Source: Tepidimonas thermarum
Lineage (GTDB): Bacteria > Pseudomonadota > Gammaproteobacteria > Burkholderiales > Burkholderiaceae_C
Length of the DNA stretch: 43,025 bases
Direction: 5' to 3'
NCBI RefSeq assembly: GCF_007556705.1
Contig: NZ_VJOL01000020.1
Span: 1 to 43,025, forward strand
Shown: positions 7,718 through 17,013 of the stretch, in pieces
Position numbering within the stretch: position 1 is the stretch's first letter
Layout of the letters: the number at the start of each line of letters is the position of its first letter
The notes under the pieces: model-generated
What the model was told of the DNA's origin: nothing
Database searches by the model: none
What the model saw: the letters and a program-made list of their open reading frames with translations, nothing else
Position numbers and translations under genes: made by a program

Positions 7718-9915
7718 GGCTTTGCTCCCGATGCGGTCGCGGTGCGCCAGCGCTGCAGCACCGCGGGCGGCGCGGTGGGGTGTCCATCTGCCCAGTAACC
7801 CTGGTAGCGGTCGCACCCCATCGCGCGCAGGGCTTCGAGCTGGGCGGCCGTCTCCACCCCCTCGGCCACCACCGACAGCCCCAGGTGGTGGGCCATGGCG
7901 ACGATGGCAGCACACAGCCGGTGGCTGTCGCCGCCGTTTTCGACGCCGCGCACGAAGCTGCGATCGATCTTGACCGTATCCACCGGCAGGCGCTGCAGAT
8001 AGCCCAGCGACGAATACCTGACGCCAAAGTCGTCGATCGCCACCGCCACGCCATGGGCGCGCAAGCGGGCCAGCGCGCCGGCGGCATCGGCCCCTGGATC
8101 CAGCAAGGCCGACTCGGTCACCTCCAGCTCCAACGCCGCGCCCGGCAGCCCGCGTTGCGCAAGCGCCGCCAGCACCTGGTCGGCCCAATCGGCATGCGAA
8201 AACTGCCGCGCCGAGACGTTGACCGCGATGCAGGCATCGCGCCAACCGGCGGCCCGCCAGCCGGCCACGACGTCGAGCGCCTGCTCCAGCACCCAGCGGC
8301 CCATCGCCTCGATCAGGCCGCAGGACTCGGCCACCGGGATGAATTCACCCGGCGCCACCGGCCCCAATTGCGTGTCCTCCCAGCGCAGCAGGGCTTCGGC
8401 GCCGCAGGGGGCGGGCTGGCCAAAACCCAATTGCGGCTGGACCACGACCGACAACGCCTGCTGCCGCACCGCGTGCCGCAGCCGCGACTCGAGCTGCATG
8501 CGACGCGCCGCCATGTCGGTCAGATCCTGGCTGAAGAAGGCAAACGTCCCGCGCCCCAACGCTTTGGCCCGGTACAGCGCCGCGTCGGCCGCCCCCATCA
8601 GGGCCTGGGGGTCTGTCCCATGATGGGGCACGAGCGCGATGCCCACGCTGACGCCGATTTGCAATTCCTGCCCACTGGGGCTGGTCCATACGCCCGCGAG
8701 CGTTTCGATCAGCTCCCGCGCGAGTGCGGCGGCGTCCGATGCCGCACGTACGTGGCGCATCAGCACCACGAATTCGTCGCCGCCCAGCCGCGCCAGCGCA
8801 TCGCCCTGGCGCAGACGTTGGCGCAACCGCTGTCCTACGCTGGCCAGCAGCGCATCGCCGGTGCTGTGGCCCAGGGTGTCGTTGACGTCCTTGAAGCGGT
8901 CCAGGTCCATCATCAGCAACGCCAGCTGCTCGCCGTGGCGCTGCGCTTCGGCCAGCGCGGCTTGCAGCCGCTCGTTCCACTGCAGGCGGTTGGGCAACCC
9001 GGTCAACGGGTCGTGGCGCGCCAAGTGCGCCATGCGCCGCTGGCTGCGCCGCAGCTGCAGCTGCTGACGGTACGCCTCCTGCCAGTCGAACAAGATACCG
9101 CTGAAATGGCGCGGCTTGCCTTGCACGTCGCCTATCGCCCGGCCACGCCCACGAAACCAATGCCAGCGCCCATCGAAGCAGCGCAGGCGGTAGGCTTCGT
9201 CGAACACCTCACCGCTGCTCAGCGCCTTGTGCACCGCCGCCAGCGTGCGCTTGCGGTCGGCCGGGTGCAGGCGATCGCGAAACGAGAAGTCGCGGTGAAA
9301 ATCATCCCCCTGGTACCGCAGCAGACGCGCAAAACCGGCCGAATACTCGACGATGTCGGTCTGCAAGTTCCAGTCCCAGGTACCGGCGCGGCTGCCCTCG
9401 AGTGCCAGCTGCACCTGGCGCTCGCCGCGCTGCAAGGCCTCCAGCGCCGCGCTGTCGTGCCCCACCTCACGCGCGAGCACCAGCAGCCAGGGGGCCGGCA
9501 CCGGCGTTGCGCTGCCCGGGTCCATCCAGGGCCGGTGCACGTTCAAACGCGCCCACACGATGCTGCCATCCGGGCGCACGAAGCGCTTGTCCACCTGCAT
9601 CCAGCGCACCTCGGCCGCGATCAGGCGGCCGATGCGCTGGCGGTCACCTGCCTGATCGTCCGGGTGCGTCAGGGCCATGAAGGTCGAACGCAGCAGCGCC
9701 CCGGCCGGGCGGCCAAACAATGCCTCACAGGCGGCGTTGACCCAGACAAACCGGCCATCGAGCGCCAAGACGTAGGCGGCCTGGTCGGCACCGGTCATGG
9801 CGTCCACCCAGGCGGCCACGGGGGCGCACGCGCCCCACGCCGGCGCCCATTCCGGGGCGCCGGGTGTACCATCCATGCGGGTGTCGGCGTCCTCCATGGC
9901 GCTATCGTAGTCCAT
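7714..9915 (-). CDS. PAS-PAS-GGDEF-EAL cyclic-di-GMP enzyme
   Basis: A 733-residue soluble signalling protein with no membrane segment. Two PAS folds (about 45-150 and 165-285, the second followed by a PAC-like WHWFRGRGRAI) lead into a diguanylate cyclase domain. That domain has intact GGDEF (378-382) and an inhibitory RxxD I-site (Arg369-Asp372) exactly five residues before it. The phosphodiesterase domain has EALLR (507-511), NVSA, ELEVTES, IDDFG, KIDRSFV and VAEGVET, so its metal and catalytic residues are present. Both activities are therefore possible. The loop after IDDFG reads VRYSS rather than the usual TGYSS, which may affect EAL activation. The stop overlaps the start of the AidB-like gene. 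It is 40 bases downstream of zapE and may belong to that transcript. Confidence 0.9.
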   Translation of the reverse strand: MDYDSAMEDADTRMDGTPGAPEWAPAWGACAPVAAWVDAMTGADQAAYVLALDGRFVWVNAACEALFGRPAGALLRSTFMALTHPDDQAGDRQRIGRLIAAEVRWMQVDKRFVRPDGSIVWARLNVHRPWMDPGSATPVPAPWLLVLAREVGHDSAALEALQRGERQVQLALEGSRAGTWDWNLQTDIVEYSAGFARLLRYQGDDFHRDFSFRDRLHPADRKRTLAAVHKALSSGEVFDEAYRLRCFDGRWHWFRGRGRAIGDVQGKPRHFSGILFDWQEAYRQQLQLRRSQRRMAHLARHDPLTGLPNRLQWNERLQAALAEAQRHGEQLALLMMDLDRFKDVNDTLGHSTGDALLASVGQRLRQRLRQGDALARLGGDEFVVLMRHVRAASDAAALARELIETLAGVWTSPSGQELQIGVSVGIALVPHHGTDPQALMGAADAALYRAKALGRGTFAFFSQDLTDMAARRMQLESRLRHAVRQQALSVVVQPQLGFGQPAPCGAEALLRWEDTQLGPVAPGEFIPVAESCGLIEAMGRWVLEQALDVVAGWRAAGWRDACIAVNVSARQFSHADWADQVLAALAQRGLPGAALELEVTESALLDPGADAAGALARLRAHGVAVAIDDFGVRYSSLGYLQRLPVDTVKIDRSFVRGVENGGDSHRLCAAIVAMAHHLGLSVVAEGVETAAQLEALRAMGCDRYQGYWADGHPTAPPAVLQRWRTATASGAKP

Positions 9916-9955
9916 GGCGCCGGGTCTGGGCGCCGCAACCCGTTGGCCAGTGGGA

Positions 9956-11116
9956 TCAGGTCAGGGCCGTGTCCACGTCGCGCCGCTGCAGCGCCAGGTA
10001 TTCCTTGGACTGCATCTCCTGCAGGCGCGAGACCGTGCGGGGGAATTCGTGTGCCAGCGGCCCCTCGGTGTAGAGCCGCTCCGGGGGCACGGCGGCCGAG
10101 ACGATGAGCTTGACCCGGCGGTCGTACAACACGTCCACCAGCCAGGTAAAGCGCCGCGCCGCGGACGCCATGTTGGGCGGCAGCTGCGGCACGTTGCTCA
10201 GCAGCACGGTGTGGAATTGGCTGGCCAGCTCCAAATAGTCGTTTTGCGAACGCGGCCCGCCGCACAGCGTGCGAAAGTCGAACCACACCACGCCGCCAGC
10301 ACGGCGGATGGCGCGGATTTCTCGCCCCTCGATGCGCAGCACCGGGTCTTCATCCTGGGCTTCGGCCAATTGCCCAAAGATGGTCTCCATCTCCTGCTCG
10401 GTGGCCTCGCCCAACGGTGTCAGGTACAGGCGCACGTGCTCGAGCGCGCGGCGGCGGTAGTCCACCCCATGATCGACGTTGACCACCTCCATGGTGCGTT
10501 TGAGCAATTCGATCGCGGGCAGAATACGGTCCCGGTGCAGTCCGTCGGGGTAGAGCCCGTCCGGGTGGAAGTTGCTGGTCGTGACCATGCCGATGCCGTA
10601 TCTCTGCATTGCCTCCAGCAGGCGGTGCAGAATCATGGCGTCGGTGACGTCGGCGACGTGAAACTCGTCGAAGCAAATCAGGCGAAAACGCTCGGCCATG
10701 CGCCGCGCCAGGGCGTCCAGCGGGTTGACCGTGCCCTGCAAAGCCGCCAGCTCGCGATGCACCTCACGCATGAATTCGTGAAAGTGCAGGCGCGTTTTGC
10801 GCCGCAGCGGGACGGCGTTGTAGAAGCAGTCCATCAAAAAGCTCTTGCCGCGCCCCACGCCCCCCCACAGGTACACCCCGCGCGGTATGGGCAAGCGATG
10901 GATGAGCTTTTTGAACGCGTTGGAGCGCCGTTGTTTGAAGTGCGACCACTCGGCAGCGCAGCGCTCCAGCGCTTCGACCCCGCGCAGCTGGGCGGGGTCA
11001 CTGGCAAAGCCGTGGGCGGCCAGCGCGGCCTCGTAGGCGCGCCGCACCGGCCCCCACGCGGCATCGGCCGCTGCAGCGGCCGATGCCATCACCACGGTCG
11101 GCGGCGAAACGGTCAC
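9956..11116 (-). CDS. zapE: Cell division protein ZapE (AFG1-family ATPase)
   Basis: A 386-residue P-loop ATPase of the AFG1/ZapE family. The Walker A is GGVGRGKS (85-92, Lys91) and the Walker B LICFDE (146-151). Further family motifs are TTSNFHPDGLYPDGLHRDR, which carries the Arg sensor region, and WFDFRTLCGGPRSQNDY. ZapE binds FtsZ and destabilises Z-rings in E. coli; eukaryotic relatives act in mitochondrial protein turnover. Its ATG is 4 bases after the lpdA stop, so it is the last gene of the 2-oxoglutarate dehydrogenase operon, an arrangement I recall from other Burkholderiales. Length is typical. Confidence 0.92.
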   Translation of the reverse strand: MTVSPPTVVMASAAAAADAAWGPVRRAYEAALAAHGFASDPAQLRGVEALERCAAEWSHFKQRRSNAFKKLIHRLPIPRGVYLWGGVGRGKSFLMDCFYNAVPLRRKTRLHFHEFMREVHRELAALQGTVNPLDALARRMAERFRLICFDEFHVADVTDAMILHRLLEAMQRYGIGMVTTSNFHPDGLYPDGLHRDRILPAIELLKRTMEVVNVDHGVDYRRRALEHVRLYLTPLGEATEQEMETIFGQLAEAQDEDPVLRIEGREIRAIRRAGGVVWFDFRTLCGGPRSQNDYLELASQFHTVLLSNVPQLPPNMASAARRFTWLVDVLYDRRVKLIVSAAVPPERLYTEGPLAHEFPRTVSRLQEMQSKEYLALQRRDVDTALT

Positions 11117-11120
11117 GGCA

Positions 11121-12548
11121 TCAGAAGTTGAGCGTGCGCCTGTCCACCGCCAAGGCCGCCTCCTTGGTCGCCTCGGACAGCGACGGGTGGGCGTGGCAGA
11201 TGCGCGCGATGTCCTCGGCGCTGGCCTTGAACTCCATGGCCATGACGGCTTCGGCGATCAGCTCGGACACCATCGGCCCGACCATGTGCACGCCCAACAC
11301 CTGATCGGTTTGGGCGTCGGCCAAGATCTTGACCATGCCGGTGGTGTCGCCCAAGGCACGCGCACGGCCATTGGCCATGAACGGGAAGGTGCCCGCCTTG
11401 TAGGCGCGGCCGGCGGCCTTGAGCTGCTGCTCGGTCTGGCCAACCCAGGCGACCTCGGGGCTGGTGTAGATCACCCACGGGATGGTGTTGAAGTCCACGT
11501 GCGGGTGTTGGCCGGCGATGCGCTCGGCCACGGCCACGCCCTCCTCCTCGGCCTTGTGCGCCAGCATCGGGCCCCGCACCACGTCGCCCACCGCCCACAC
11601 GCCGGGCAGGTTGGTGCGGCATGCGTCGTCCACCACGATGGCGCCGCGCTCGTCGAGCCGCAGGCCCACCGCCTCGGCGTTGAGCCCGGCGGTGTTGGGC
11701 ACCCGTCCGATCGAGACGATGAGCTTGTCCGCCTCCAGCGTCACCGCCTCGCCCTTGGCACTGGTGTAGGCGATGCTGACGCCCTTCTTGGTGGTCTTGA
11801 CCTCACCGACCTTGACGCCCAGCTCGATCTTCAGGCCCTGCTTGTCGAAGGCTTTTTTCGCCTCCTTGGCGATGTGCTCATCCACCGCGGCCAGGAACGT
11901 GGGCATCCCCTCGAGGATGGTGACGTCCGCCCCCAGGCGGCGCCAGACGGAACCCATTTCCAGCCCGATCACGCCGGCGCCGATGATGGCCAGTTTCTTG
12001 GGCACGGCGCCCAGGCGCAGCGCGCCGTCGTTGGAGAGCACCTTGTCTTCGTCAAAGGCCACGCCGGGCAACGCACGCGCCTGGGAGCCCGTGGCCACCA
12101 CCACCTGCTTGCCCACCAGCGTCTCGGGTTTGTCGCCGCTGACGGCGATCTCGTAGCCGCCCTCCACCGCCTTGACGAACGAGCCGCGGCCATGGAAGAA
12201 GGTCACCTTGTTCTTCTTGAACAGGTAGAGGATGCCGTCGTTGTTTTGTTTGACCACCGCATCCTTGCGGGCGATCATCTTGGCCACGTCGATCTTGACG
12301 GTACCGGTGCTGATGCCGTGGTCGGCAAAGTGGTGTTGCGCGTGCTCGAAGTACTCGGACGACTGCAACAACGCCTTGGACGGGATGCAGCCCACGTTGG
12401 TGCAGGTGCCCCCCGGCGCCGGGCCACCGGCGGCGTTCTTCCATTCGTCGATGCAGGCGACCTTGAAGCCGAGCTGCGCCGCGCGGATGGCGGCGATGTA
12501 GCCACCCGGGCCGGCGCCAATGACGACGACGTCAAATGTTTGTGCCAT
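11121..12548 (-). CDS. lpdA: Dihydrolipoyl dehydrogenase (E3)
   Basis: A 475-residue flavoprotein disulfide reductase. The N-terminal FAD-binding GAGPGG (11-16) is followed by the redox-active pair Cys49/Cys54 in GGTCTNVGCIPSKALL. An NAD-binding GAGVIGLEMGSVW and the C-terminal interface motif HAHPSLSE, with the catalytic His and Glu, complete the fold. It reoxidises the dihydrolipoyl groups of SucB with NAD+ as part of the 2-oxoglutarate dehydrogenase complex in the cytosol. It follows sucB by 18 bases and precedes zapE by 4 bases, so it is dedicated to this operon. It has no extra lipoyl domain, unlike some pyruvate dehydrogenase-linked copies. Confidence 0.96.
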   Translation of the reverse strand: MAQTFDVVVIGAGPGGYIAAIRAAQLGFKVACIDEWKNAAGGPAPGGTCTNVGCIPSKALLQSSEYFEHAQHHFADHGISTGTVKIDVAKMIARKDAVVKQNNDGILYLFKKNKVTFFHGRGSFVKAVEGGYEIAVSGDKPETLVGKQVVVATGSQARALPGVAFDEDKVLSNDGALRLGAVPKKLAIIGAGVIGLEMGSVWRRLGADVTILEGMPTFLAAVDEHIAKEAKKAFDKQGLKIELGVKVGEVKTTKKGVSIAYTSAKGEAVTLEADKLIVSIGRVPNTAGLNAEAVGLRLDERGAIVVDDACRTNLPGVWAVGDVVRGPMLAHKAEEEGVAVAERIAGQHPHVDFNTIPWVIYTSPEVAWVGQTEQQLKAAGRAYKAGTFPFMANGRARALGDTTGMVKILADAQTDQVLGVHMVGPMVSELIAEAVMAMEFKASAEDIARICHAHPSLSEATKEAALAVDRRTLNF

Positions 12549-12566
12549 GGGGTTGACTCCGTCGCC

Positions 12567-13829
12567 TCAGATGTTGAACAGCAGCCGCGCGGGGTCTTCC
12601 AGCGCTTCCTTCATCGCCACCAGGCCCAGCACCGCCTCCCGGCCGTCGATGATGCGGTGGTCGTACGACATCGCCAGGTAGTTGATCGGGCGAATGACGA
12701 TCTGGCCGCTTTCCACCACGGGGCGCTCCTTGGTCGCGTGCACACCCAGGATGGCCGACTGCGGCGGGTTGATGATCGGGGTGGACAGCATGGAGCCGAA
12801 CACGCCGCCGTTGGAGATGGAAAACGTCCCGCCGGTCATCTCGTCGATGCTGAGCTTGCCCTCCGCCGCGCGCTTGCCAAAGTCGGCAATCTTTTTCTCG
12901 ATGTCGGCAAAGCTCATTTGGTCGGCGTTGCGCAGGATGGGCACGACCAGGCCACGCGGCGAGCCCACCGCGATGCCGATGTCGAAATAGCCGTGGTAGA
13001 CGATGTCGTTGCCATCCACGCTGGCGTTGAGGATGGGGAACTTCTTGAGCGCGTGCACCGCCGCTTTGACGAAAAAGCTCATGAAGCCGAGCTTGACGCC
13101 ATGCTCCTTCTCGAAGCGCTCTTGGTACTTCTTGCGCAGCTCCATGACCGGCGCCATGTTGACCTCGTTGAAGGTGGTCAGGATGGCATTGGTCGCCTGC
13201 GATTGCAGCAGCCGCTCCGCGATGCGGGCGCGCAGACGCGTCATGGGCACACGCTGTTCGGGCCGGTTGGCCAGCTCCGCCGGCAAACCGACGGGCGCGC
13301 TGACCTGCGGCAGCACGCGCGTGGGTGCCCCGGTCGGGATGGCGGCGGGCGCGCTCGCCGCGGGCTTGGGCGCGGCCACCGCCGCCAGCACATCGCCCTT
13401 GGTCACCCGGCCATCTTTGCCGGTGCCGGCCACCGACCCGGGCGCCAAGCCGTGGTCAGCCATGAGCTTGGCGGCCGCCGGCATGGCCACACCAGCCATG
13501 CTGCCCGCCGCCGGTGCCGGGGTTGCCACAGCCGGCGCGGTGGCGGGTGCGACGGGCGCAGCAGGCGCCGCCGCGGCCACGGCCTTGCCCTCGGTATCGA
13601 CCTTGGCGATGACCTGCTCGGACACCACCGTCCCACCGTCGCCCACGACGATCTCGGCCAGCACGCCAGCGGCCGGCGCGGGCACTTCCAACACGACCTT
13701 GTCGGTCTCGATTTCGATCAGGATCTCGTCGGCGGCAACCGTGTCGCCGACCTTCTTTTTCCATTGCAGCAGCGTGGCTTCCGCCACCGACTCGGACAGC
13801 TGCGGCACTTTGACTTCAACGATGGCCAT
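12567..13829 (-). CDS. sucB: Dihydrolipoyllysine succinyltransferase (E2 of 2-oxoglutarate dehydrogenase)
   Basis: A 420-residue E2 subunit. A single lipoyl domain (1-77) carries the lipoylated Lys44 in ETDKVVLEVP. A long Ala/Pro linker leads to the peripheral subunit-binding domain (AAKLMADHGLAPGSVAGTG), and a second linker leads to the catalytic domain, with the active-site SYDHRIIDGREAV near the C-terminus. It transfers succinyl groups to CoA and forms the complex core. The start MAIVEVKVPQLSES at 13829 is preferred over the longer frame to 13892 because it begins the lipoyl domain and has an AGGAAG ribosome site. It follows sucA by 88 bases and precedes lpdA by 18. Confidence 0.95.
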   Translation of the reverse strand: MAIVEVKVPQLSESVAEATLLQWKKKVGDTVAADEILIEIETDKVVLEVPAPAAGVLAEIVVGDGGTVVSEQVIAKVDTEGKAVAAAAPAAPVAPATAPAVATPAPAAGSMAGVAMPAAAKLMADHGLAPGSVAGTGKDGRVTKGDVLAAVAAPKPAASAPAAIPTGAPTRVLPQVSAPVGLPAELANRPEQRVPMTRLRARIAERLLQSQATNAILTTFNEVNMAPVMELRKKYQERFEKEHGVKLGFMSFFVKAAVHALKKFPILNASVDGNDIVYHGYFDIGIAVGSPRGLVVPILRNADQMSFADIEKKIADFGKRAAEGKLSIDEMTGGTFSISNGGVFGSMLSTPIINPPQSAILGVHATKERPVVESGQIVIRPINYLAMSYDHRIIDGREAVLGLVAMKEALEDPARLLFNI

Positions 13830-13917
13830 GGTGTGTTCTTCCTCAACGAATGCGTGAAAAGGGGGGTGCGGCACGGCGGGCGCACGGCCCATCGCGTGCG
13901 CCTACCGTGCACAGGTA

Positions 13918-16800
13918 TCACTTGGACAGGATGAAACCCTTGAGCCGGCCGAAGGCAGCCTCCACCAGCGCCTTTTGCTGCTCCTGGTGCAGGTGCGCGT
14001 AGCCCACCGCCGGCGAGGCGGATGCGGCACGCCCGGCGTAACCCAAACGCTGGCCATCGAGCATGTTTTCGTGGATGTTGTGCTGGACGAAGAACCAGGG
14101 CCCCTGGTTTTGCGGTTCGTCCTGGCACCACACGATGTCGGTGGCGTTGGGGTAGCGCTTCATCTCAGCCGCAAAGGCCTTGTGCGGGAACGGATAGAGC
14201 TGCTCGATGCGCACGATGGCGACATCGTCGGCCCCCTTTTCCTCGCGCTTTTTCACGAGGTCGTAGTACACCTTGCCCGAGCACACGATGACGCGCTTGA
14301 CGCGCTGGGCGTTTTTCACGACGTCGGCGTTTTGCTCCGGGATCACGGTCTGGAAGCTGCCCTTGGTGAATTCGGACAGCGGCGAGGTGGCATCCTTGTT
14401 GCGCAGCAGCGACTTCGGCGTGAAGACGATGAGCGGCTTGCGCAGGTTGCGCACCATCTGGCGGCGCAGCACGTGGAAGATCTGGCTGGCCGTCGTGGGC
14501 TGCACGATTTGCATGTTGGTGTCGGCCGCCAGCTGCATGAAGCGCTCGATGCGCGCCGACGAGTGCTCCGGCCCCTGCCCTTCGTAGCCATGGGGCAGGA
14601 ACAGCGTGATGCCGTTGACACGGCCCCACTTGACCTCACCCGAGGCGATGAACTGGTCGATCACCACCTGCGCACCGTTGGCGAAGTCACCAAACTGGGC
14701 TTCCCAGATGACCAGGGTATTGGGGTCGCTCGAGGCGTAGCCGTACTCGAAGCCCAGCACCGCCTCCTCCGACAGGATGGAGTCGATGACGGTGAACGGC
14801 GCCTGGTTCTCCGCCACGTTCTGCAACGGGATGTAGGTGCCTTCGTCCCACTTCTCACGGTTCTGGTCGTGGATGACGGCGTGGCGGTGCGTGAAGGTGC
14901 CGCGGCCGCAGTCCTCACCCGACAGCCGCACCGCGTAGCCGCTGGCCACCAGCGACGCAAACGCCATGTGCTCGCCCATGCCCCAGTCGACGTTGAGCTC
15001 GCCACGGCCCATGGCGGCGCGGTCAGCCAGCACCTTTTTGACCAGTTGGTGTGGCGTGATGTTGTCCGGCACGGTGGTGATGCGCTCGGCCAGGCGCCGC
15101 CACTCGGTCAGCGGAATGGCGGTGTCGCCCGCATCGGTCCATTTTTTGCCGAGGAAAGGTGTCCAATCGACCGCGTACTTGCTCTTGTAGTCGGTGAGCA
15201 CGGGCTCCACGGTGCGCCGCCCCTCCTCAAGCATGGCGCGATAGGCCTTGACCATGTCCTCCGGCCCTTCGGGCGGCAAAATGCCTTGCGCAATCAGCTT
15301 GTCGCCGTAGAGCTTGCGCGTACCTGGGTGCTGGGCGATTTTTTTGTACATCAGCGGCTGCGTCAGCGACGGCGTGTCCTGCTCGTTGTGGCCCAGCTTG
15401 CGGAAGCACACGATGTCGATGACCACGTCCTTTTTGAACGTCTGGCGGAACTCCACCGCCAGTTGCGTGGCCAGCACCACCGCTTCGGGATCGTCGCCGT
15501 TGACGTGCAACACCGGCGCTTCGATCATCTTGACCACGTCGGTGCAGTACAAGGTCGAGCGGCTGTCGCGCGGGTCGGACGTGGTAAAGCCGATCTGGTT
15601 GTTGATGACGATGTGCACCGTGCCGCCGGTGTAGTAACCGCGCGTCTGGGCCAGCGCCAGCGTTTCCATCACAACGCCCTGGCCGGCAAACGCCGCATCA
15701 CCGTGCACCAGCACCGGCAGCACCTGCTCGCCCTTGCGGTCACCGCGGCGGTCCATACGCGCGCGCGCCGATCCTTCGACGACGGGGTTGACGATTTCCA
15801 GGTGCGAGGGGTTGAACGCCAGGCTCAGGTGCACCGGACCGCCCGGGGTGGACACGTCGGAGCTGAAGCCCTGGTGGTATTTGACGTCCCCTGCGGGCAG
15901 GTCTTCCGGCGCGGTGTGCTCGAACTCCGCGAACAAGTCCTTGGGCATCTTGCCCATGACGTTGACCAGCACGTTGAGGCGGCCGCGGTGCGCCATGCCG
16001 ATGACGACCTCTTGCACGCCGCGCGCGCCGGCTTGCTGGATGAGCTCCTCCATCGAGGCGATGAAGCTCTCGCCCCCTTCCAGCGAGAAGCGCTTCTGCC
16101 CCACGTATTTGGTGTGCAGGTAGCGCTCCAGCCCCTCGGCCGCGGTCAGGTTTTCGAGGATGTGCTTCTTTTTGTCCGCGGTGAAGTTGGGTTTGCTGCG
16201 GATGCTCTCGAGTTTTTCCTGCCACCAGCGCTTTTGCTTTTGGTCGCTGATGTACATGTACTCGGCGCCGAGGGTGCCGCAGTAGGTCTCACGCAGCGCG
16301 TTGAGCAGCTCGCGCAGCGACATCGTCTCCTTGCCGAAGTAGGTGTTGCTGGTGTTGAACACCGTCTCCATGTCGGCATCGGTGAAGCCGTAGAACGCTG
16401 GGTCGAGCTCGGGGATGTTTTCGCGCTCGGTGCGCTTGAGCGGATCGAGGTTGGCCCAACGCACACCCAGGTTGCGGTAGGCCGCGATGAGCTGCTGGGC
16501 GGCCACGCGCTTGCGTCCCAGGTCGGAGTCGGCCCCATACGCCGCCACCACCTGCGTGGTGCCCTGCTTGGCCATTTCGGCAAAGGCGGCGATGACCGGC
16601 ATGTGCGGGACATCGCGCGCATCGCTGCCGTCGACGGCGGGCACGTGCTGCAGCGCGTCGAAATAATCGCGCCACGAATCCGGTACGCTGGTGGGGTCGG
16701 TGAGGTATTTTTCGTACAACTCTTCGACGTATGGCGCATTGCCACCGAAGAGGTACGAGCTGCCATTGAAGGCCTGGTAGACGCTTGTGGTCTCGCTCAT
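13918..16800 (-). CDS. sucA: 2-Oxoglutarate dehydrogenase E1
   Basis: A 960-residue thiamine diphosphate enzyme that decarboxylates 2-oxoglutarate in the TCA cycle. Recognisable elements are the N-terminal segment with SYLFGGNAPYVEELYEKY, used for E2 contact in this family, and the GMAHRGRLNVLVNVMGK motif. The ThDP region has HGDAAFAGQGVVMETLAL, and the C-terminal pyrimidine domain has LPHGYEGQGPEHSSARIERF. Length is close to E. coli SucA (933). It is the first gene of sucA-sucB-lpdA-zapE. An AGGAGA sequence is present upstream at about 16826-16831, but it is distant from the ATG. The 213 bases upstream (16801-17013) should hold the promoter; I see no strong -35/-10 pair there. Confidence 0.96.
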   Translation of the reverse strand: MSETTSVYQAFNGSSYLFGGNAPYVEELYEKYLTDPTSVPDSWRDYFDALQHVPAVDGSDARDVPHMPVIAAFAEMAKQGTTQVVAAYGADSDLGRKRVAAQQLIAAYRNLGVRWANLDPLKRTERENIPELDPAFYGFTDADMETVFNTSNTYFGKETMSLRELLNALRETYCGTLGAEYMYISDQKQKRWWQEKLESIRSKPNFTADKKKHILENLTAAEGLERYLHTKYVGQKRFSLEGGESFIASMEELIQQAGARGVQEVVIGMAHRGRLNVLVNVMGKMPKDLFAEFEHTAPEDLPAGDVKYHQGFSSDVSTPGGPVHLSLAFNPSHLEIVNPVVEGSARARMDRRGDRKGEQVLPVLVHGDAAFAGQGVVMETLALAQTRGYYTGGTVHIVINNQIGFTTSDPRDSRSTLYCTDVVKMIEAPVLHVNGDDPEAVVLATQLAVEFRQTFKKDVVIDIVCFRKLGHNEQDTPSLTQPLMYKKIAQHPGTRKLYGDKLIAQGILPPEGPEDMVKAYRAMLEEGRRTVEPVLTDYKSKYAVDWTPFLGKKWTDAGDTAIPLTEWRRLAERITTVPDNITPHQLVKKVLADRAAMGRGELNVDWGMGEHMAFASLVASGYAVRLSGEDCGRGTFTHRHAVIHDQNREKWDEGTYIPLQNVAENQAPFTVIDSILSEEAVLGFEYGYASSDPNTLVIWEAQFGDFANGAQVVIDQFIASGEVKWGRVNGITLFLPHGYEGQGPEHSSARIERFMQLAADTNMQIVQPTTASQIFHVLRRQMVRNLRKPLIVFTPKSLLRNKDATSPLSEFTKGSFQTVIPEQNADVVKNAQRVKRVIVCSGKVYYDLVKKREEKGADDVAIVRIEQLYPFPHKAFAAEMKRYPNATDIVWCQDEPQNQGPWFFVQHNIHENMLDGQRLGYAGRAASASPAVGYAHLHQEQQKALVEAAFGRLKGFILSK

Positions 16801-16956
16801 GGAATCGCTGACCTCCGTCTCCCTGCAGGAGACTTACGGGTTGGAACAACCTTCCGCGACACGGCTGAACCGGTTGGCGGACGCGACAGTGACACTGGAA
16901 GGGCCTGTGCAGGCCGCATTGTGCCACCAAAGTTCAGCGGCGGCACACTTTTTTGC

Positions 16957-16972
16957 CGGCCGATATCGGCCG
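16957..16972. repeat. 16-bp perfect palindrome between sucA and the ArsR gene
   Basis: CGGCCGATATCGGCCG is fully self-complementary and lies beside a run of six T on the plus strand (16949-16954). It is placed after the ArsR gene and before sucA, all on the minus strand. In that direction the hairpin is followed by A residues, so it is not a standard intrinsic terminator. It could be a regulator site or a hairpin. Confidence 0.45.
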
Positions 16973-17013
16973 CCGGCTGGCACGCTCCACGGGCGGACGC
17001 GCCCCGCCGTGGC

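Noticed and set aside
11187-13934. 915-codon open frame on the plus strand opposite lpdA and sucB
   Set aside because: Antisense shadow produced by codon bias in GC-rich DNA; no motifs.
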